From Nymphaea colorata (taxonomy: Eukaryota > Streptophyta > Magnoliopsida > Nymphaeales > Nymphaeaceae): a stretch of 64,000 nucleotides of DNA. The notes beneath the pieces were generated by a model that was given only the letters and a program-made list of their open reading frames with translations, made no database searches and was not told where the DNA came from. Below, piece after piece: positions 8,942 through 19,974 of the stretch. The stretch is taken from positions 1,901,528-1,965,527 of the forward strand of contig NC_045140.1 of assembly GCF_008831285.2 (NCBI RefSeq), in the 5' to 3' direction. Both the position numbers and the translations under genes were made by a program. Each line of letters starts with the position of its first letter. Position 1 is the stretch's first letter.

Positions 8942-11519
8942 AGATGCTGAAAAAGAAAGGCAGGAACCATATTGTTTTGCTGAAAAGGGATGAAAACTCT
9001 AATCATGTCTCCAATTTCGGACCTATTGCTTGGGGAAACAGTATTTTCAAATTCATTTCTCGATTATGATGTGTCGCATGAAGAATATATTATCTAGAAA
9101 AACTGATGGTTGTCAAGGAACATTTCTATTCACTAGAATCATTCATCATTGTTTTCTCTTGACTCTTGAAACTATTCATTCAATGACTTATTCTTCTAAC
9201 CCTGGTTTATGCGCTAAGATTGATCGCTCTAATGCGTACAATCAGGTCAATTGGGGTTTCTTAGAAGTTCTCTAGATTTTCATCCAGACTAGACAGTTAA
9301 GGTGATGAAATGTGTCAAGACGGCACCCCATTCATTGCTGATCAACGGACGAGAAACTGAATATTTTGATAGTGAAAGGGGTCTTCGTCAAGGCGATCCA
9401 CGCTCTCCTTATCTCTTCTTGATTATGTGGACATTTTTTACAGGAAGCTTATGTTTGTTGTAGTAAACCAACCAAATTCCAGTTCTTGGTAAACAACTTC
9501 AATGCGTTCCAGCAATAATGTATGCTGATGATTTACTAGTTTTTGTCAAAGCTTCAAAAAATAGCATAAAAGGGTTGCAAGAGGTATTTCCTGTTATGAA
9601 GCAGGGTGCTGGTATGTAGATATACATAAAAATCCTGTTATTATCCTTTCAATATGACTGACAGATCCTGCAATTTGGTTGAAAGATTTTCAGGTTGGAC
9701 TCATTCCCACAAAATAGTTGGATTGCCTCTTACGCCAGACCAACTGCCTGCTTCTATTTGGGATGAAATTCTATTAAAGGTCCAAAAGGATGGAAAACTA
9801 GATTGTTATCCTTTGCAGGTAGGTTGTGTCTTATCAAAGCTGTCCTTTATGCTGTCCCTGTTTGCTGGTTAACTGTTCTTAAAGGCCCTAAACCTGTGGT
9901 TAAGAGTTTGGAGGATATATTTGCCAAATTTTTATGGGGAGAAGTGGAAGGAAGTCGTAAACACCACTTGATATCTTGGAAGTTTATCTCGTTACCCGCG
10001 AAGGAGGGTGGACTTGGTTTAAAGAAAATCCAAGAAATAAATAATGCAAATTTGAGCTTTCTTGCGTGTAAGGTTCTTACTTGCAACAATCCTTGGGCTA
10101 TTTCTGCAGAACCAACTACCTTAGTCAATCTAGCATGTGGAAATGTGAATATGGAGCCAAATATTCTCCTACTTGGAAAGGAATAATCCAGGCATGGACA
10201 GGGATTAAAGATGGCATCTGTTGGAAAGTTCTAGATGGCTCCTTTACAAAATTTTGGTCTGATCCGTGGTTGGGAACTCCTTTGGTTGACCGGATGGATG
10301 CTGAATTTTATAGCAGAATGGTGACAGAGAAAGTCCTAATTATTAGTGATCTAACAAGGCAGTAGGCAAGCTTGGTCCTCCCATGACTTTCTTTTGGACA
10401 GGCTTCCTAATTTGGAAAGAGAGAAGATGTATTTCATCAGGAAAACAAATTTGGCAGAAAAATAAAATTAAAAGTGCTGCTAATTGGCTCAGCGAAATAT
10501 GGACTTCAAATGCAATCAACGAGCAACTTGGTTTACTTATGTGGGCAGTTTTGGAAGATTCCTAACTGATGTTAGACTGCAGCGATTGGGGACTGATTTG
10601 GCTTCTCAGTGCAGTTTGTGTAAAGTTGCTGTTGAGGGCCAAGGACATTTAGCATTCGGTCTCATGTTCTCTCCTGGTTTGGGAGGAGGAAGTTTCCATC
10701 AACAGATTTCTATTCTGTTTTTATGTGGTGGACAAAACGAAGATTCTGTGGTAAAGAATGGAAAAGATGTTGGATGCTTTGCTTTAACATTATAATTTGG
10801 AACACTTGGAGCTTTCGAAACAAAGCTATTCACAAGGAGAGCGTTAGATCCATTGATCAGGCCAAAAAGGAAGTTTGGCTGGCCTGTTTAGAGGTCATCC
10901 TTCCAATGAAGGATGCTGGGAGACAGGCTCCCCACCACGAAATTGGTCCAATTAGATTTTGAGTTCAATTCGTCCATGGCTAAAGACAAAAAATTTTAGC
11001 CCGGCTTGGCTTCATCTTGCAAGTAGTGGTTGGCTGGTTGAAATAGTTTTTTTCGTTATTCAACAAAACATATTATGTGCTTGCATCATTTGGATGGACA
11101 ACTAATTACAATGGAAACAAGGAGTTTGCTCCTCAAACAACTTGATTTTTATGGAGACACCTTTTGCTAGAACAAGCAATGTCTATGATTCCCTGCTCGG
11201 CTTCTTCCATCCAAGTTAGATCTAATAATTGCAAATGGAAGAGATGGCCGTGTGATGACATATTCAGGTCTACTATGGCCCTACATGGTTATTCCTATCT
11301 AGCTAGACATATTGGTCACATTCAAACGGAGGATATTGTCTTTTAGAGTCTATTTCTGTTCTAGCTAATGGCTATATATAAATAGGTTCTTGTTCTTTCC
11401 TCCTGATTGAGAGGTTCTCTTTCCTGTTAGGCATTCGTTTCATTCTTTTCCTGTTTTTTTGTATTCTTTCTTCATTCTAATGAACGGATGGGGTCTCCCC
11501 TGCCCGCTTGCAGCGAAAA
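8942..11519 (+). mobile_element. 5'-truncated, decayed L1-type LINE
   Basis: Frames in succession encode typical plant non-LTR retrotransposon pieces. These are a 'KIDRSNAYNQVNWGFL' block (about 9212), 'GLRQGDPRSPYLFL' (about 9379) and the 'YADD' catalytic box (9521-9532). Then follow 'GRLCLIKAVLYAVPVCW' with 'EGGLGLK' (about 9810-10030), 'WSDPWLG' (about 10257) and a zinc-finger RT region ending in 'IWNTWSFRNKAIHKE' (about 10795-10840). Frameshifts and stops separate them, so it is inactive. The endonuclease ORF is missing. The 3' end (about 11480-11519) shows the usual GGGGTCTCCCCTGCCC..GCAGCG-poly(A) form. Confidence 0.9.
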
Positions 11520-11536
11520 AAAGAATTAAACAAAGG
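11520..11536 (+). repeat. Right target-site duplication of the LINE
   Basis: AAAGAATTAAACAAAGG follows the LINE tail and matches 8926-8941 apart from one extra T. Confidence 0.65.
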
Positions 11537-12600
11537 CTGTAAAACGACCTCACTCACTAGAATAATGTACAAGGGAGCTACGTATAAAAGAGTAAGAGGC
11601 TGTTGGAGGACGCAACAACTAGAAAAGTAGCCGCTGGGGACTCCAACGTCTTCTACCAAAAAATAAATAAAATAAAGAAACAGAAATATGAATAAGAACT
11701 ATGCACAAGTTTACAACAGATTATATATATATATTTATACGTTCATACATAAACTCATATATGCAAGACATGAATACAGTTTATGCAGATATACACACAT
11801 ACATCGGACATATACAAGCGCTTACCAAGTCATTTCTAACTTTGTCAGGTGCCCCACCCGACACGTTTTTTATGGCATTGACTCGTTCGATGCCCACGGT
11901 TCCAAGAAATGATGCAATCTTGTCGAAGTTAAGTACAGGCGATTCCTCATCTTAAAAGCCAGGAGGGCCGTTAACTCAATCAAAAGTCAGAGCCCAATCT
12001 CTGGTTCAGTATCTGATCTTCTCTGTTCAGAATTCACTCGTGTTAATTTCCTGTAATCGTGGGCTCACTTGTCATGGTGCACAGAAAAGCGACAACTACA
12101 GGCTTTTAAGCTTACTTTGCAAGAACAATTCCCATTATAAACATTTCAATGTCACCATTCAACCAATGGTGCACGTACATGACGAGATGCGAAACAGCCA
12201 GTAGACACATGGAAAACAGGGATATAGACCACCACTGAAACCACTAATAGACTTCTTCAATACGTATAACCCACCATCTTTCTTTGCATCAATCTCTATC
12301 TTCCATCTTCTCAAGTGGTTTATGTGCTTCTGATTTGCATGCTACACTGAACACTGCATATAGGCACCCACTCCCAAACCCAAAAATTATTCTTGTAAGA
12401 AGAGGATTCTAGTTAGTGTAAAAGGGAAGGGAAATTTGTAATTCATATTCTAGTTAGTGTATAGGCACTCATTTCCTAGACCAAACACATCACTTTTCTA
12501 GCAAAGAGAAAAAACAGACTCTGAATCCAACGAAACTGAAGCACCAAAATAAATAAATAAATAAATAAAATTCTGATTTTGCAACCAAATAAAGCCTCAA
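11537..12600. other. Intergenic DNA between LINE and PPR2
   Basis: No gene was found. It includes a (TA)n patch at about 11722-11735 and an (AAAT)n run at about 12547-12569. Overlapping + strand frames at 11688-11955 and a minus frame at 11477-11659 show no family resemblance. Confidence 0.5.
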
Positions 12601-13090
12601 AGGCGTTCTGTAGCTTCAGGATATCTCATGTTGTAAAGCAAGGGGAATATCTCAGAGAAAGTAAACGGACCTCAAGGCCGACCTTTTCCCCTGAAATGTC
12701 AGTCATTCTAGTCGTAGAAAAGGTAAAGATTTTCAGCTGACATTCACTCTGAAAAAAGTTCAGGCATATAAACATGGAAATTTTAGGCCGATCACAACAC
12801 TTGCACGCAGCGACAGCTAATTGCAACCAACCAACATCATCCAGAGTGACGTAGGTGTTCCCCTTGGCACGTTTCTGCAGCATGGACCATGAAATGAGTT
12901 GCATCAAGTAGTTATTAATGATGTCGGTGCACTTAACCGATTAGCCTTCCCAGGTTCTAGTTTGTTTGTTTCTCAAGTTCCTTAATAGTAGACAATGTAA
13001 TGAGAATGCCCATCAAAAACCCTTCCAGACGATGAAGCAACAACTAATCCATCTTATGTACATACAGTACTTTTGGTAACAACCATGCAT
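12601..13090 (-). other. PPR2 3' flank
   Basis: Read on the minus strand, this follows the PPR2 stop. It shares words with the PPR4 3' flank (26300-26150, reverse), such as 'gatgtcggtgcactt' versus 'gatgtgggtgcactt' and 'ctagtttg', and with the PPR1 3' flank. This supports common descent of the transcription units beyond the coding region. Confidence 0.6.
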
Positions 13091-15292
13091 TTATGATGAA
13101 CACACATTGTCCATCTCAGCTATGCCACGAAGAAAATCAATAATTTGATCAGCGCTCGTGCTTTTGTGGAGTCCACTAAACAATCCATTAAAAGTTACTG
13201 TGTCTGGTTTTATTCCTCGGATCAACATCTCACTGATTAATGCCTTTGCATCTTCATACCGCCCATGACGGCAAAAATTGTGAATAAAAATATTAAAAGT
13301 GATGACACTAGGACAAAGACCTTTCCCTACCATCTCTTCATATACTATCCAAGCTTCATCCAAAAGGCCTTCTTTACATAAAGCATCAATAAACACGTTG
13401 CATGTAACTACATCGATACTGGTTCCCCTTAGTACCATTTCATTCATCAAAACCTTAGCATCATTAATCTTGCCTATCTTACAAAGTCCATCTATAAGGG
13501 AATTATATATGACCACGTTAGGTTCATAACCGATGCACAACATGTATCTATAGATAGATACTGCTTCCTCCACCCTATTAGACTTGCATAAACCACTTAC
13601 AAGGATGCCGTAAGTCCGAATGTCCAAGCAGTTTCCGCTCTTGAGAAGGTAAGTGACTAACCGCATTGCTTCATTCATTCTCCCTCCTTTGAAAAGACAA
13701 TCCATGATAATGTTGTAAGTATACACATCGGGAAGTTCACCTACCTCAAACATAAAACTCACAACATCAAGTGCATTGTTTACTCTTCCATTCTTACAGT
13801 ACCCAGAAACGATGCTAGCAAATGTGACACCATTAGGTCTAATTCGCTGGTTCAACATGTTATTAAGCATTTCTCTTGCTTCTTGCCATCGTCCTTCTAT
13901 GCAGAATCTGTTGATCAAGATAGTGAAGATAACTGTATCTGGGAACATACCATTTTCATTCATCTCCTTATAGACTTCCATGGCTCTATCAAGAAAACCT
14001 TCCTTGCAAAGGCTATCAAGGATCATCCTGTACGTAACCAAATTGGGTCTAATGCCCACCATGTTCATTTCATGTAACAAATCATTAGCCAGATCAAAAC
14101 GGCCTGCTTTAAAAAATCCATCAATAAGACCGTTATAGATAAACACATCAGGCAGGTAGCTTTCCGCTTGCATAGAACGATACCATGCTATGGCTTCATC
14201 TATTCCACCAGCCTTAGATAAACCTCTTATATCCATTCCACCTTTTTTAGCTAGCTTTCCTATAATTGGTGCAAATGTATATCCATTAGGAGACTCACCC
14301 ATTTTAAACATCAAACCAAAAAATTGAGTGGCTTCATTTATCATTCCATGTTCAGTAAAACCATGAACAAGTGCATTGAATGTTACAACATTTGGTCTGA
14401 TTCCTGAATCTAACATCTTATTAAACAACGATTTTGCTTCTTGCCATTGCCCAGCAATGCAGAGTCTGTGAATCAAACTGGTGAAAGTTACAACATCAGG
14501 GCAAATTCCCTTTACATTCATCTCTTTGTAGAGTTCATAAGCCTCATCCACAAGCCCTTCCTTACAAAGACCATCTATAACTGTAGTGTAGGTAACTAGA
14601 TTTGCGACAATATCTCTGACAGCCATCTCTCGTAACAGAGATCTTGCATCCCCAAGCCTACCCATTTTACAAGCTCCATCTATGAGACAATTGTAAGTAG
14701 ACACGTTAGGATCACAACCCACAGCACACATGGAAGCCTGCAACTGTAAAGCTTCATCCAGCCTGCCTGACTTAATCAGACCATCAATCAGCGTGTTGAA
14801 AGTGATAGCACAGGGTGAGAACCCGGTCTTCAGAATACCACCAAGCACTGCAAATGCAGATTCAATCTGGCGAACTTTACAGAAGCAATTGAGCAAGATA
14901 TTGAAAGTAACTAAATTAGGAGATATCCCAGAGTTGACCATTTTAAAGTAGACCGAGAACCCATCTTCGTACCTGCCCCTTCTCACAAGAACACTCAGCA
15001 AACGAGTGCATAAAATTACTGACGGCTTATGGACACGACAAAATCGCATATCGTCAAAAGCAGCCAATGCCTTCTCGATCTCATTATGGCTAGAACTATT
15101 GTCCAAAGTTTGCAGAACCTCATAGTTTAGTTTATGGACTTTGCTTAAACAATTAAGATGACCAGATAGTGATCGTGTAAGGAATGGATCAGCAGGCAAG
15201 TGTTTCTTATGGATGACACTATTTGTGCCTCTGCTGGCAAGTTTCAATCCTACTGAAGCTGATAATGAACGGGCAGTAAAAAGGCGGTACAT
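13091..15292 (-). CDS. PPR2: RFL-type PPR protein, N-terminally shortened
   Basis: Intronless, 733 residues from the ATG at 15292. It has about 17 PPR motifs plus a partial C-terminal one, closest to PPR4. Alignment upstream shows that the family's normal start (ATG GTG AGA) is CTG GTG AGA here, and codon 19 of the old frame is TAG; the next codon, AGG in PPR1, has become ATG and now opens the frame. The product therefore lacks the first 19 residues of the targeting region, though 'MYRLFTARSLSASVGLKLASR' is still basic and Ser-rich. Near residues 340-385 a 24-residue deletion, shared with PPR4, merges two repeats into a 46-residue hybrid. Expected role: mitochondrial RNA binding. The frame is otherwise intact, so it may be functional or in early decay. 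Confidence 0.9.
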   Translation of the reverse strand: MYRLFTARSLSASVGLKLASRGTNSVIHKKHLPADPFLTRSLSGHLNCLSKVHKLNYEVLQTLDNSSSHNEIEKALAAFDDMRFCRVHKPSVILCTRLLSVLVRRGRYEDGFSVYFKMVNSGISPNLVTFNILLNCFCKVRQIESAFAVLGGILKTGFSPCAITFNTLIDGLIKSGRLDEALQLQASMCAVGCDPNVSTYNCLIDGACKMGRLGDARSLLREMAVRDIVANLVTYTTVIDGLCKEGLVDEAYELYKEMNVKGICPDVVTFTSLIHRLCIAGQWQEAKSLFNKMLDSGIRPNVVTFNALVHGFTEHGMINEATQFFGLMFKMGESPNGYTFAPIIGKLAKKGGMDIRGLSKAGGIDEAIAWYRSMQAESYLPDVFIYNGLIDGFFKAGRFDLANDLLHEMNMVGIRPNLVTYRMILDSLCKEGFLDRAMEVYKEMNENGMFPDTVIFTILINRFCIEGRWQEAREMLNNMLNQRIRPNGVTFASIVSGYCKNGRVNNALDVVSFMFEVGELPDVYTYNIIMDCLFKGGRMNEAMRLVTYLLKSGNCLDIRTYGILVSGLCKSNRVEEAVSIYRYMLCIGYEPNVVIYNSLIDGLCKIGKINDAKVLMNEMVLRGTSIDVVTCNVFIDALCKEGLLDEAWIVYEEMVGKGLCPSVITFNIFIHNFCRHGRYEDAKALISEMLIRGIKPDTVTFNGLFSGLHKSTSADQIIDFLRGIAEMDNVCSS

Positions 15293-15385
15293 CTAAGATG
15301 ACAGAAGCAATGATGATACAGATGTGAAAACAGAAGTCAATCTCACCAGTTGCTGCCTTGCTGGAGATTTCATACATGGGCATAG
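15293..15385 (-). pseudogene. Ancestral N-terminus and leader remnant of PPR2
   Basis: Read on the minus strand, this holds the homolog of 'gcccatgtgtgagatcttcagcaa' followed by the old codons 1-19, with CTG for ATG and TAG as codon 19. Homology to the other leaders stops near 15385; beyond that the sequence is unrelated, so the shared promoter was lost. Confidence 0.8.
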
Positions 15386-15911
15386 CTCACAAAGTCAAAA
15401 GCTTCCCAACAAATTCACATTGGCTGAACTTGAGTGCAGTTGTCACATAACCAATGATTGAAGTTGGTGACTCAAAACAGCAACTCCCACCTTCACCAGC
15501 ACCCAGTGTGAATCCTGCAACCTGGAGCCCACGTTGATAGGTGCACTTCTTCAACATAATTAAGAAAAGATGTTTACTATTTCATGAAATTGAAGAGGAA
15601 GTTCAATGGAAATGAAAATTTTGGAAAGAACCATCTTAAAATGAGTTATGCTCATATTTCAAGCTTGCAGGATAGAATACTAATTGCAATTGCATTTGGC
15701 TATTGAATAGCAACAAATACAAACAAAACCAGAAATAGACAACTGTAAGTGAAAGGAAATGCTTCTTTTAAGTCAACAGAGTACAAATCACTAGCATCAT
15801 TGTATTTCAGGCTGCATTACATAAGGCAAGATTAACAAGAAAGTGATCACCCTCATGTATGAATAGGCCTTCAGATTATAGTTACCAACAACGGAGAGAA
15901 AAAAAAAAAAA
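15386..15911. other. Spacer between presenilin stop and PPR2
   Basis: Only about 0.6 kb separates the presenilin stop from the PPR2 start, both on the minus strand. It probably contains the presenilin 3' UTR, and any PPR2 promoter would have to lie here too. On the minus strand the presenilin stop is followed immediately by a T run (15911-15899). No other gene. Confidence 0.55.
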
Positions 15912-17231
15912 TCAAAACATCATCAACCTTGTTGAAGTACCAACAATAAATGGTTCCATCAGTAAGCGAGTCATAAAGTAGAAGATGACTCCCAATGCTA
16001 TAGAGATAGGAAGAGCAGGCAGAGCATGATGACATATTGATAACAGTATGAGTGTGCAACCAAGGCCACATATGATTGCAATATAGCATGCATACACAGT
16101 CATCAGGTCATACATAGCAGCTCTACCCACAAGAACACTATAGAAAACAAAATCACCAAGGCCCAACTTGATGCCTTGGGACATTGATAACTCACTTATA
16201 CCGTCTTCAATCCTATGGGTCCCCGCCTCCACATCTGTATCATTGTGACTCACCAAAGGTGATTCCTCCTCATCATTCCTCTCAAACTCCATACCAGTTG
16301 ATTCAGTGAGTATATTTCCGAATGTCTGTGCATTCCCATGCACAGTATCTCTGTTTCTAGAAGTATGTCCCTCATATGAAATCATCTGATATTCAGCACT
16401 TTCTGAAGAATGTATCACCCTTGTAGGGCTTCTGGCAGGCTGAAGTTCAACCGCTGGTCTAACTTGAGGACTTGGATTCTCCTCTCTGACTTCTGCTGAT
16501 GCTGAAACACCAGCAACCAAAAGATTCAGTGCAGAGTCCTCACGGCGTGAAACTGTAGGACGAGCCTCATAGACCAGGGCTGGAAGCTCTTCATCCCGAC
16601 TTGAAGCGAGCTCAACTAGAAGCTTCAATGGTCCACCAGGTGCCAAAACAGCAACCAGATCATACAAAGCCAGTGCAACTAAGATCACCCAAGTGGTCCA
16701 CTCAGGGAGCTTGGTAAACCAGGCAGCAACAGTTATTCCCAACACAACCATGTAAATCTGCCGGACAAGAATGGGGACACCACCAGAAAAGACCGAGAGC
16801 ACACCAACAACGGAGAAGTTGTAAAGCAATATAGAGCACGTGATCACATCAAGTGGAATGGAAAAATGCTGAATAATGGATAAGAAAATGGATCCCCCCA
16901 TAGACCCAAGAATGATAAATGTTGAGAAGCGCATGTAATTCTTCAGAAAATTAGTGCAACGATAGTAGTAGAGCAAAACCAAAATAAACGTAACCACTGC
17001 TATCAGTATCACGAAAACCACGGCATTCAAAAGTGCACCTTCAAACTTCTCTGTGTTTGAGTCCGTGGGTTTCTCCAGGTAAACTAGGGTGGCTGCTGAG
17101 CTAATTGGAGATTCTGACCCTTGTGGAACAATGGTGTAAACTAGAAGAACCACGAGAAACATACAAATTGATACCGGCGCCATCACCCCAATAATTTCGA
17201 GGCCCAACTCTTCCAGAATACTCTTCTCCAT
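15912..17231 (-). CDS. Presenilin, gamma-secretase catalytic subunit
   Basis: Intron-free gene of 439 residues, starting MEKSILEELG at the ATG at 17231. It is a multi-pass membrane aspartyl protease. The two catalytic motifs are YD (Asp191, in ALALYDLVAVL, TM6) and GLGD (Asp360, in KLGLGDFVFYS, TM7). The PAL motif is at 405-407 within HHALPALP. A long hydrophilic loop (about 205-350), Glu/Ser-rich, separates TM6 and TM7 as in other presenilins. Presenilin cleaves type I membrane proteins within the bilayer together with nicastrin, APH-1 and PEN-2; plant versions localise to endomembranes. From memory, length falls between the two Arabidopsis paralogs and is nearer PS1. All key residues are present, so it should be active. 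It lies between two duplicated PPR units and is not related to them. Confidence 0.97.
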   Translation of the reverse strand: MEKSILEELGLEIIGVMAPVSICMFLVVLLVYTIVPQGSESPISSAATLVYLEKPTDSNTEKFEGALLNAVVFVILIAVVTFILVLLYYYRCTNFLKNYMRFSTFIILGSMGGSIFLSIIQHFSIPLDVITCSILLYNFSVVGVLSVFSGGVPILVRQIYMVVLGITVAAWFTKLPEWTTWVILVALALYDLVAVLAPGGPLKLLVELASSRDEELPALVYEARPTVSRREDSALNLLVAGVSASAEVREENPSPQVRPAVELQPARSPTRVIHSSESAEYQMISYEGHTSRNRDTVHGNAQTFGNILTESTGMEFERNDEEESPLVSHNDTDVEAGTHRIEDGISELSMSQGIKLGLGDFVFYSVLVGRAAMYDLMTVYACYIAIICGLGCTLILLSICHHALPALPISIALGVIFYFMTRLLMEPFIVGTSTRLMMF

Positions 17232-18589
17232 TATACCAAATCTTGGTCTTTCAGACCCTTAATGCGACAATTCAGAGTCGGAGAAAACAAATTACAAAAG
17301 AATCCCCATTTAGAGTTGCTGTAGAGTTGGTACGCCTTGAAATTTCAGGTTATCAAATGTTAAGCATTCTTTTGAAAACGAATCCCCACTCAGTTCTGTA
17401 GTGTGGGTCTTGAACTACAAAAAATGATTCATCGAGGAAATACGGAAGTAACTCCTCGTTCTCGGTAGGCCTTGCAGAATCTTGAAAGGACATTCATTCA
17501 GAAACAGAAATTTTGGCGCGCCAAGTGTCTTTGGCCGATATAACCTGGGCTAGTTCAAAAACTGAAGACATCAACCTTCGGGCACCATTCCGCATAAATT
17601 GCGACAAGAATATTTTTGAACCACAACAGCGGCACCCAAATATTATCGATCTATGCCCTCCACGCTCATCCTTCATAAGGGTGTTTCAGCAAATTGTTCG
17701 ACAACAGACCTCCCATAGCATGACAAAAGAGGATAATCGCCACAAACAACTATATCATCTAACCAGGGAAAAGGGCAATTCGAGGCGAATTTGTGAAATA
17801 CCTACGTGAAGTGGTGCCTTCGATGACTTTGGTTGATCTTCTGGAGCGGGGGCTTGCAGTTTGCAGGGGCTTCACTCTGTCTTTTTTCTTCCGTTTAGTT
17901 TTACTCGTGTTTTTCCCCTGCCCTTTTCCTTTTTATGCCTGTTGACTATGAGTAACCCGAAACTCCATCATTGGTTTCTGAATAATAACGATGGTAGGCG
18001 CCATTATGGGCATCTAGTGACCGTCTCTGCCTCAAAAATCCACACGATGAATGACATAACTCCACAACAAACCCAAGAAAGTCATCGGAATAGAAATTAA
18101 ATTCATCAACAATGAAAAAGTAGCTGCGTGGGCAATACTTTTAGCTCATGGAATATTTGCATTGGTAAATACGAGGATTCTGCAAGTTGATTATAAGCTC
18201 CTTAATATACTTGGTTCATGATTCACAAGGTATCCCTTCCAAATTTTTTATTAAAGTGAAAGGATTATGTGAACTGATGCTGATAAGTGAATAAAATTTG
18301 ATTGGTAGTATGTATGGCGCTGTATGTAAAATTACTTTTTCCAAAGAGATAAGTTGTATTCTCATTCACTATTTTAAAAAATTAAGTTTGCATTGGAGGA
18401 CTTACAATCAGTTTATATAGTCAAAATATTGGTTTTAAACCCACATGCACATATTTGTAGAGTATCTGAATTAGACTTAGTTGTCAACTATTTGATCAAT
18501 GACTAAAAGGTTTCACGTTTACAAACTGTTTCTTCCATAGTAAAATTATGTGAATCACTTACGCTTTCCTCGAATTTAATTAATAGACA
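17232..18589. other. Presenilin upstream region and intergenic DNA
   Basis: The first 600 bases upstream should hold the presenilin promoter and leader. A possible leader intron is suggested on the minus strand by a GTATTT donor near 17802 and a 'ttttttgtag' acceptor near 17417, but this is speculative. From about 17850 to 18590 nothing is recognisable. Confidence 0.45.
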
Positions 18590-19085
18590 TAATATGCCAC
18601 AAACTCTGGGGGCAACTCTTTTGGCTTCCTCCAAGTGTTCCTCTGGCCTAAATTAAAAAATCAAGACGGAGTTATGGACCGATCTAAATGACTAAACCTG
18701 AGCTATGGGAACTACAAAGGCTCTTTCGGAATCATTTGACAGTAAGAACACTTCCTAAGTGTCTTGGGTTCATGGTGTAGAACTAATGCTTTTTTCTAAG
18801 TTAGGGAATTCAATTTTGAGCATAGTCTTCTTCAACAATTTCTAATGGCCGCCGTTCCTGATCTACAAATTTCTTCATGCACTACATTGCGTTGATACAT
18901 CATCATTTGACTCCCACCAACTTAGAGTTAACTTGGCCATTGCTGGGCACATGTGTCCTTTGGGTTGTGTGGCCAAATGTGCTGGAGTAGGTTCGCGTTT
19001 ACCTGCAACAATCTCAAAGATGCATCTCTTTACGATGCTTGTTTTTGCTAGATTGTGACACAATTGAGCTATCCCAATCAAGGCA
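18590..19085 (-). mobile_element. Ty3/gypsy polyprotein remnant (integrase C-terminal part)
   Basis: The minus-strand frame at 19081-18875 reads 'IAQLCHNLAKTSIVKRCIFE', then IVAGK, 'PTPAHLATQPKG' and 'CPAMAK'. This follows the plant gypsy integrase pattern AQFCYNLxxSxxTxxSPFE..TGxxPLTPxxLATxYxGxSPAA. Downstream, disabled frames continue to about 18600 with 'EEHLEEAKRVAP'. No LTRs or RT were found, so this is a fragment. Confidence 0.65.
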
Positions 19086-19282
19086 CTTATATTTTTTAAT
19101 TAGGTGTGGAGGCAGGTGTAGGCTATATGTAGGCAATTGTCCACACATACCCTATTTTTTTTATTTTTTATTGATATTTTTGAGTATTTTTTCTCATTTA
19201 CATGTTGGTACCCTTTAAAATTTTAAAATGTTACATCTTGTTACCTAGGATTTTATGATTCCGCCCTACTTCTCCATTCCTA

Positions 19283-19775
19283 TACAAACACAAGGACTCA
19301 TGTGAAGCCCAACATATACAAACACATGCACCAAGATGTGAAACAAAAGGATTCAAACGTGAAGCAAGCCTCGTCACAAAAGATCAAAGAGAATAAGACG
19401 AAAATGATCAGATGATGATGAAAGCAAGCTGAAGAAGCAAGTTGATAAAAAAAAAATACAAATTAAAAAGCCAAAAAAATTAAAAAAGAAGAAAGATGAT
19501 ATATAAGAAATGAACCAACAAAAGTACCGAAAAAAGTCGAGCTCAAAGCAAATACAAAACTAGCAAAATAGATGTTTAAGAGTAGCATCAATATCATCAT
19601 TCAAGAAACTACACAATCAACTCAGTCACTTGAACGTCTTCAACCATCACAACGTAATCAACAAAGTTCTGGGAAAGTAGATCGAATCTCCATCTAGATC
19701 ATGAATTAGACACACACAAACAACATGAACGAATGCCAAAAAAGAGAAAAAAATGTAATGATCATCGAGCATCAT
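19283..19775 (+). repeat. Upstream repeat, copy 2 (paired with 1967-2450)
   Basis: It matches the block upstream of PPR1 in the same order and orientation and lies about 0.9 kb before the PPR3 start. Small indels and a duplicated 'tacaaacaca' segment distinguish it from copy 1. It supports duplication of the whole PPR unit including upstream DNA. Confidence 0.7.
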
Positions 19776-19974
19776 CATGCTCATAAAAAACAACATATGC
19801 AAGCAACCATTTTCTATCAATTAGTTTTACGAAAGGGAACAATTTAATAAACAAAAGCAGATGTAAGCCTAAGAAAGTTGGAGGAGAAAGTGATCGGCGC
19901 GCATGGGGAAGTGAAGGCGGCGTCGGAGGAGGAGCCGGCGTGGAGAATGAGAGGCACCAGAATGGACCAGCCTA

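Noticed and set aside
11688-11955. Two overlapping + strand frames in the PPR1-PPR2 interval
   Set aside because: They overlap in different frames, one is Ile/Tyr-rich from a TA tract, and neither has recognisable features.
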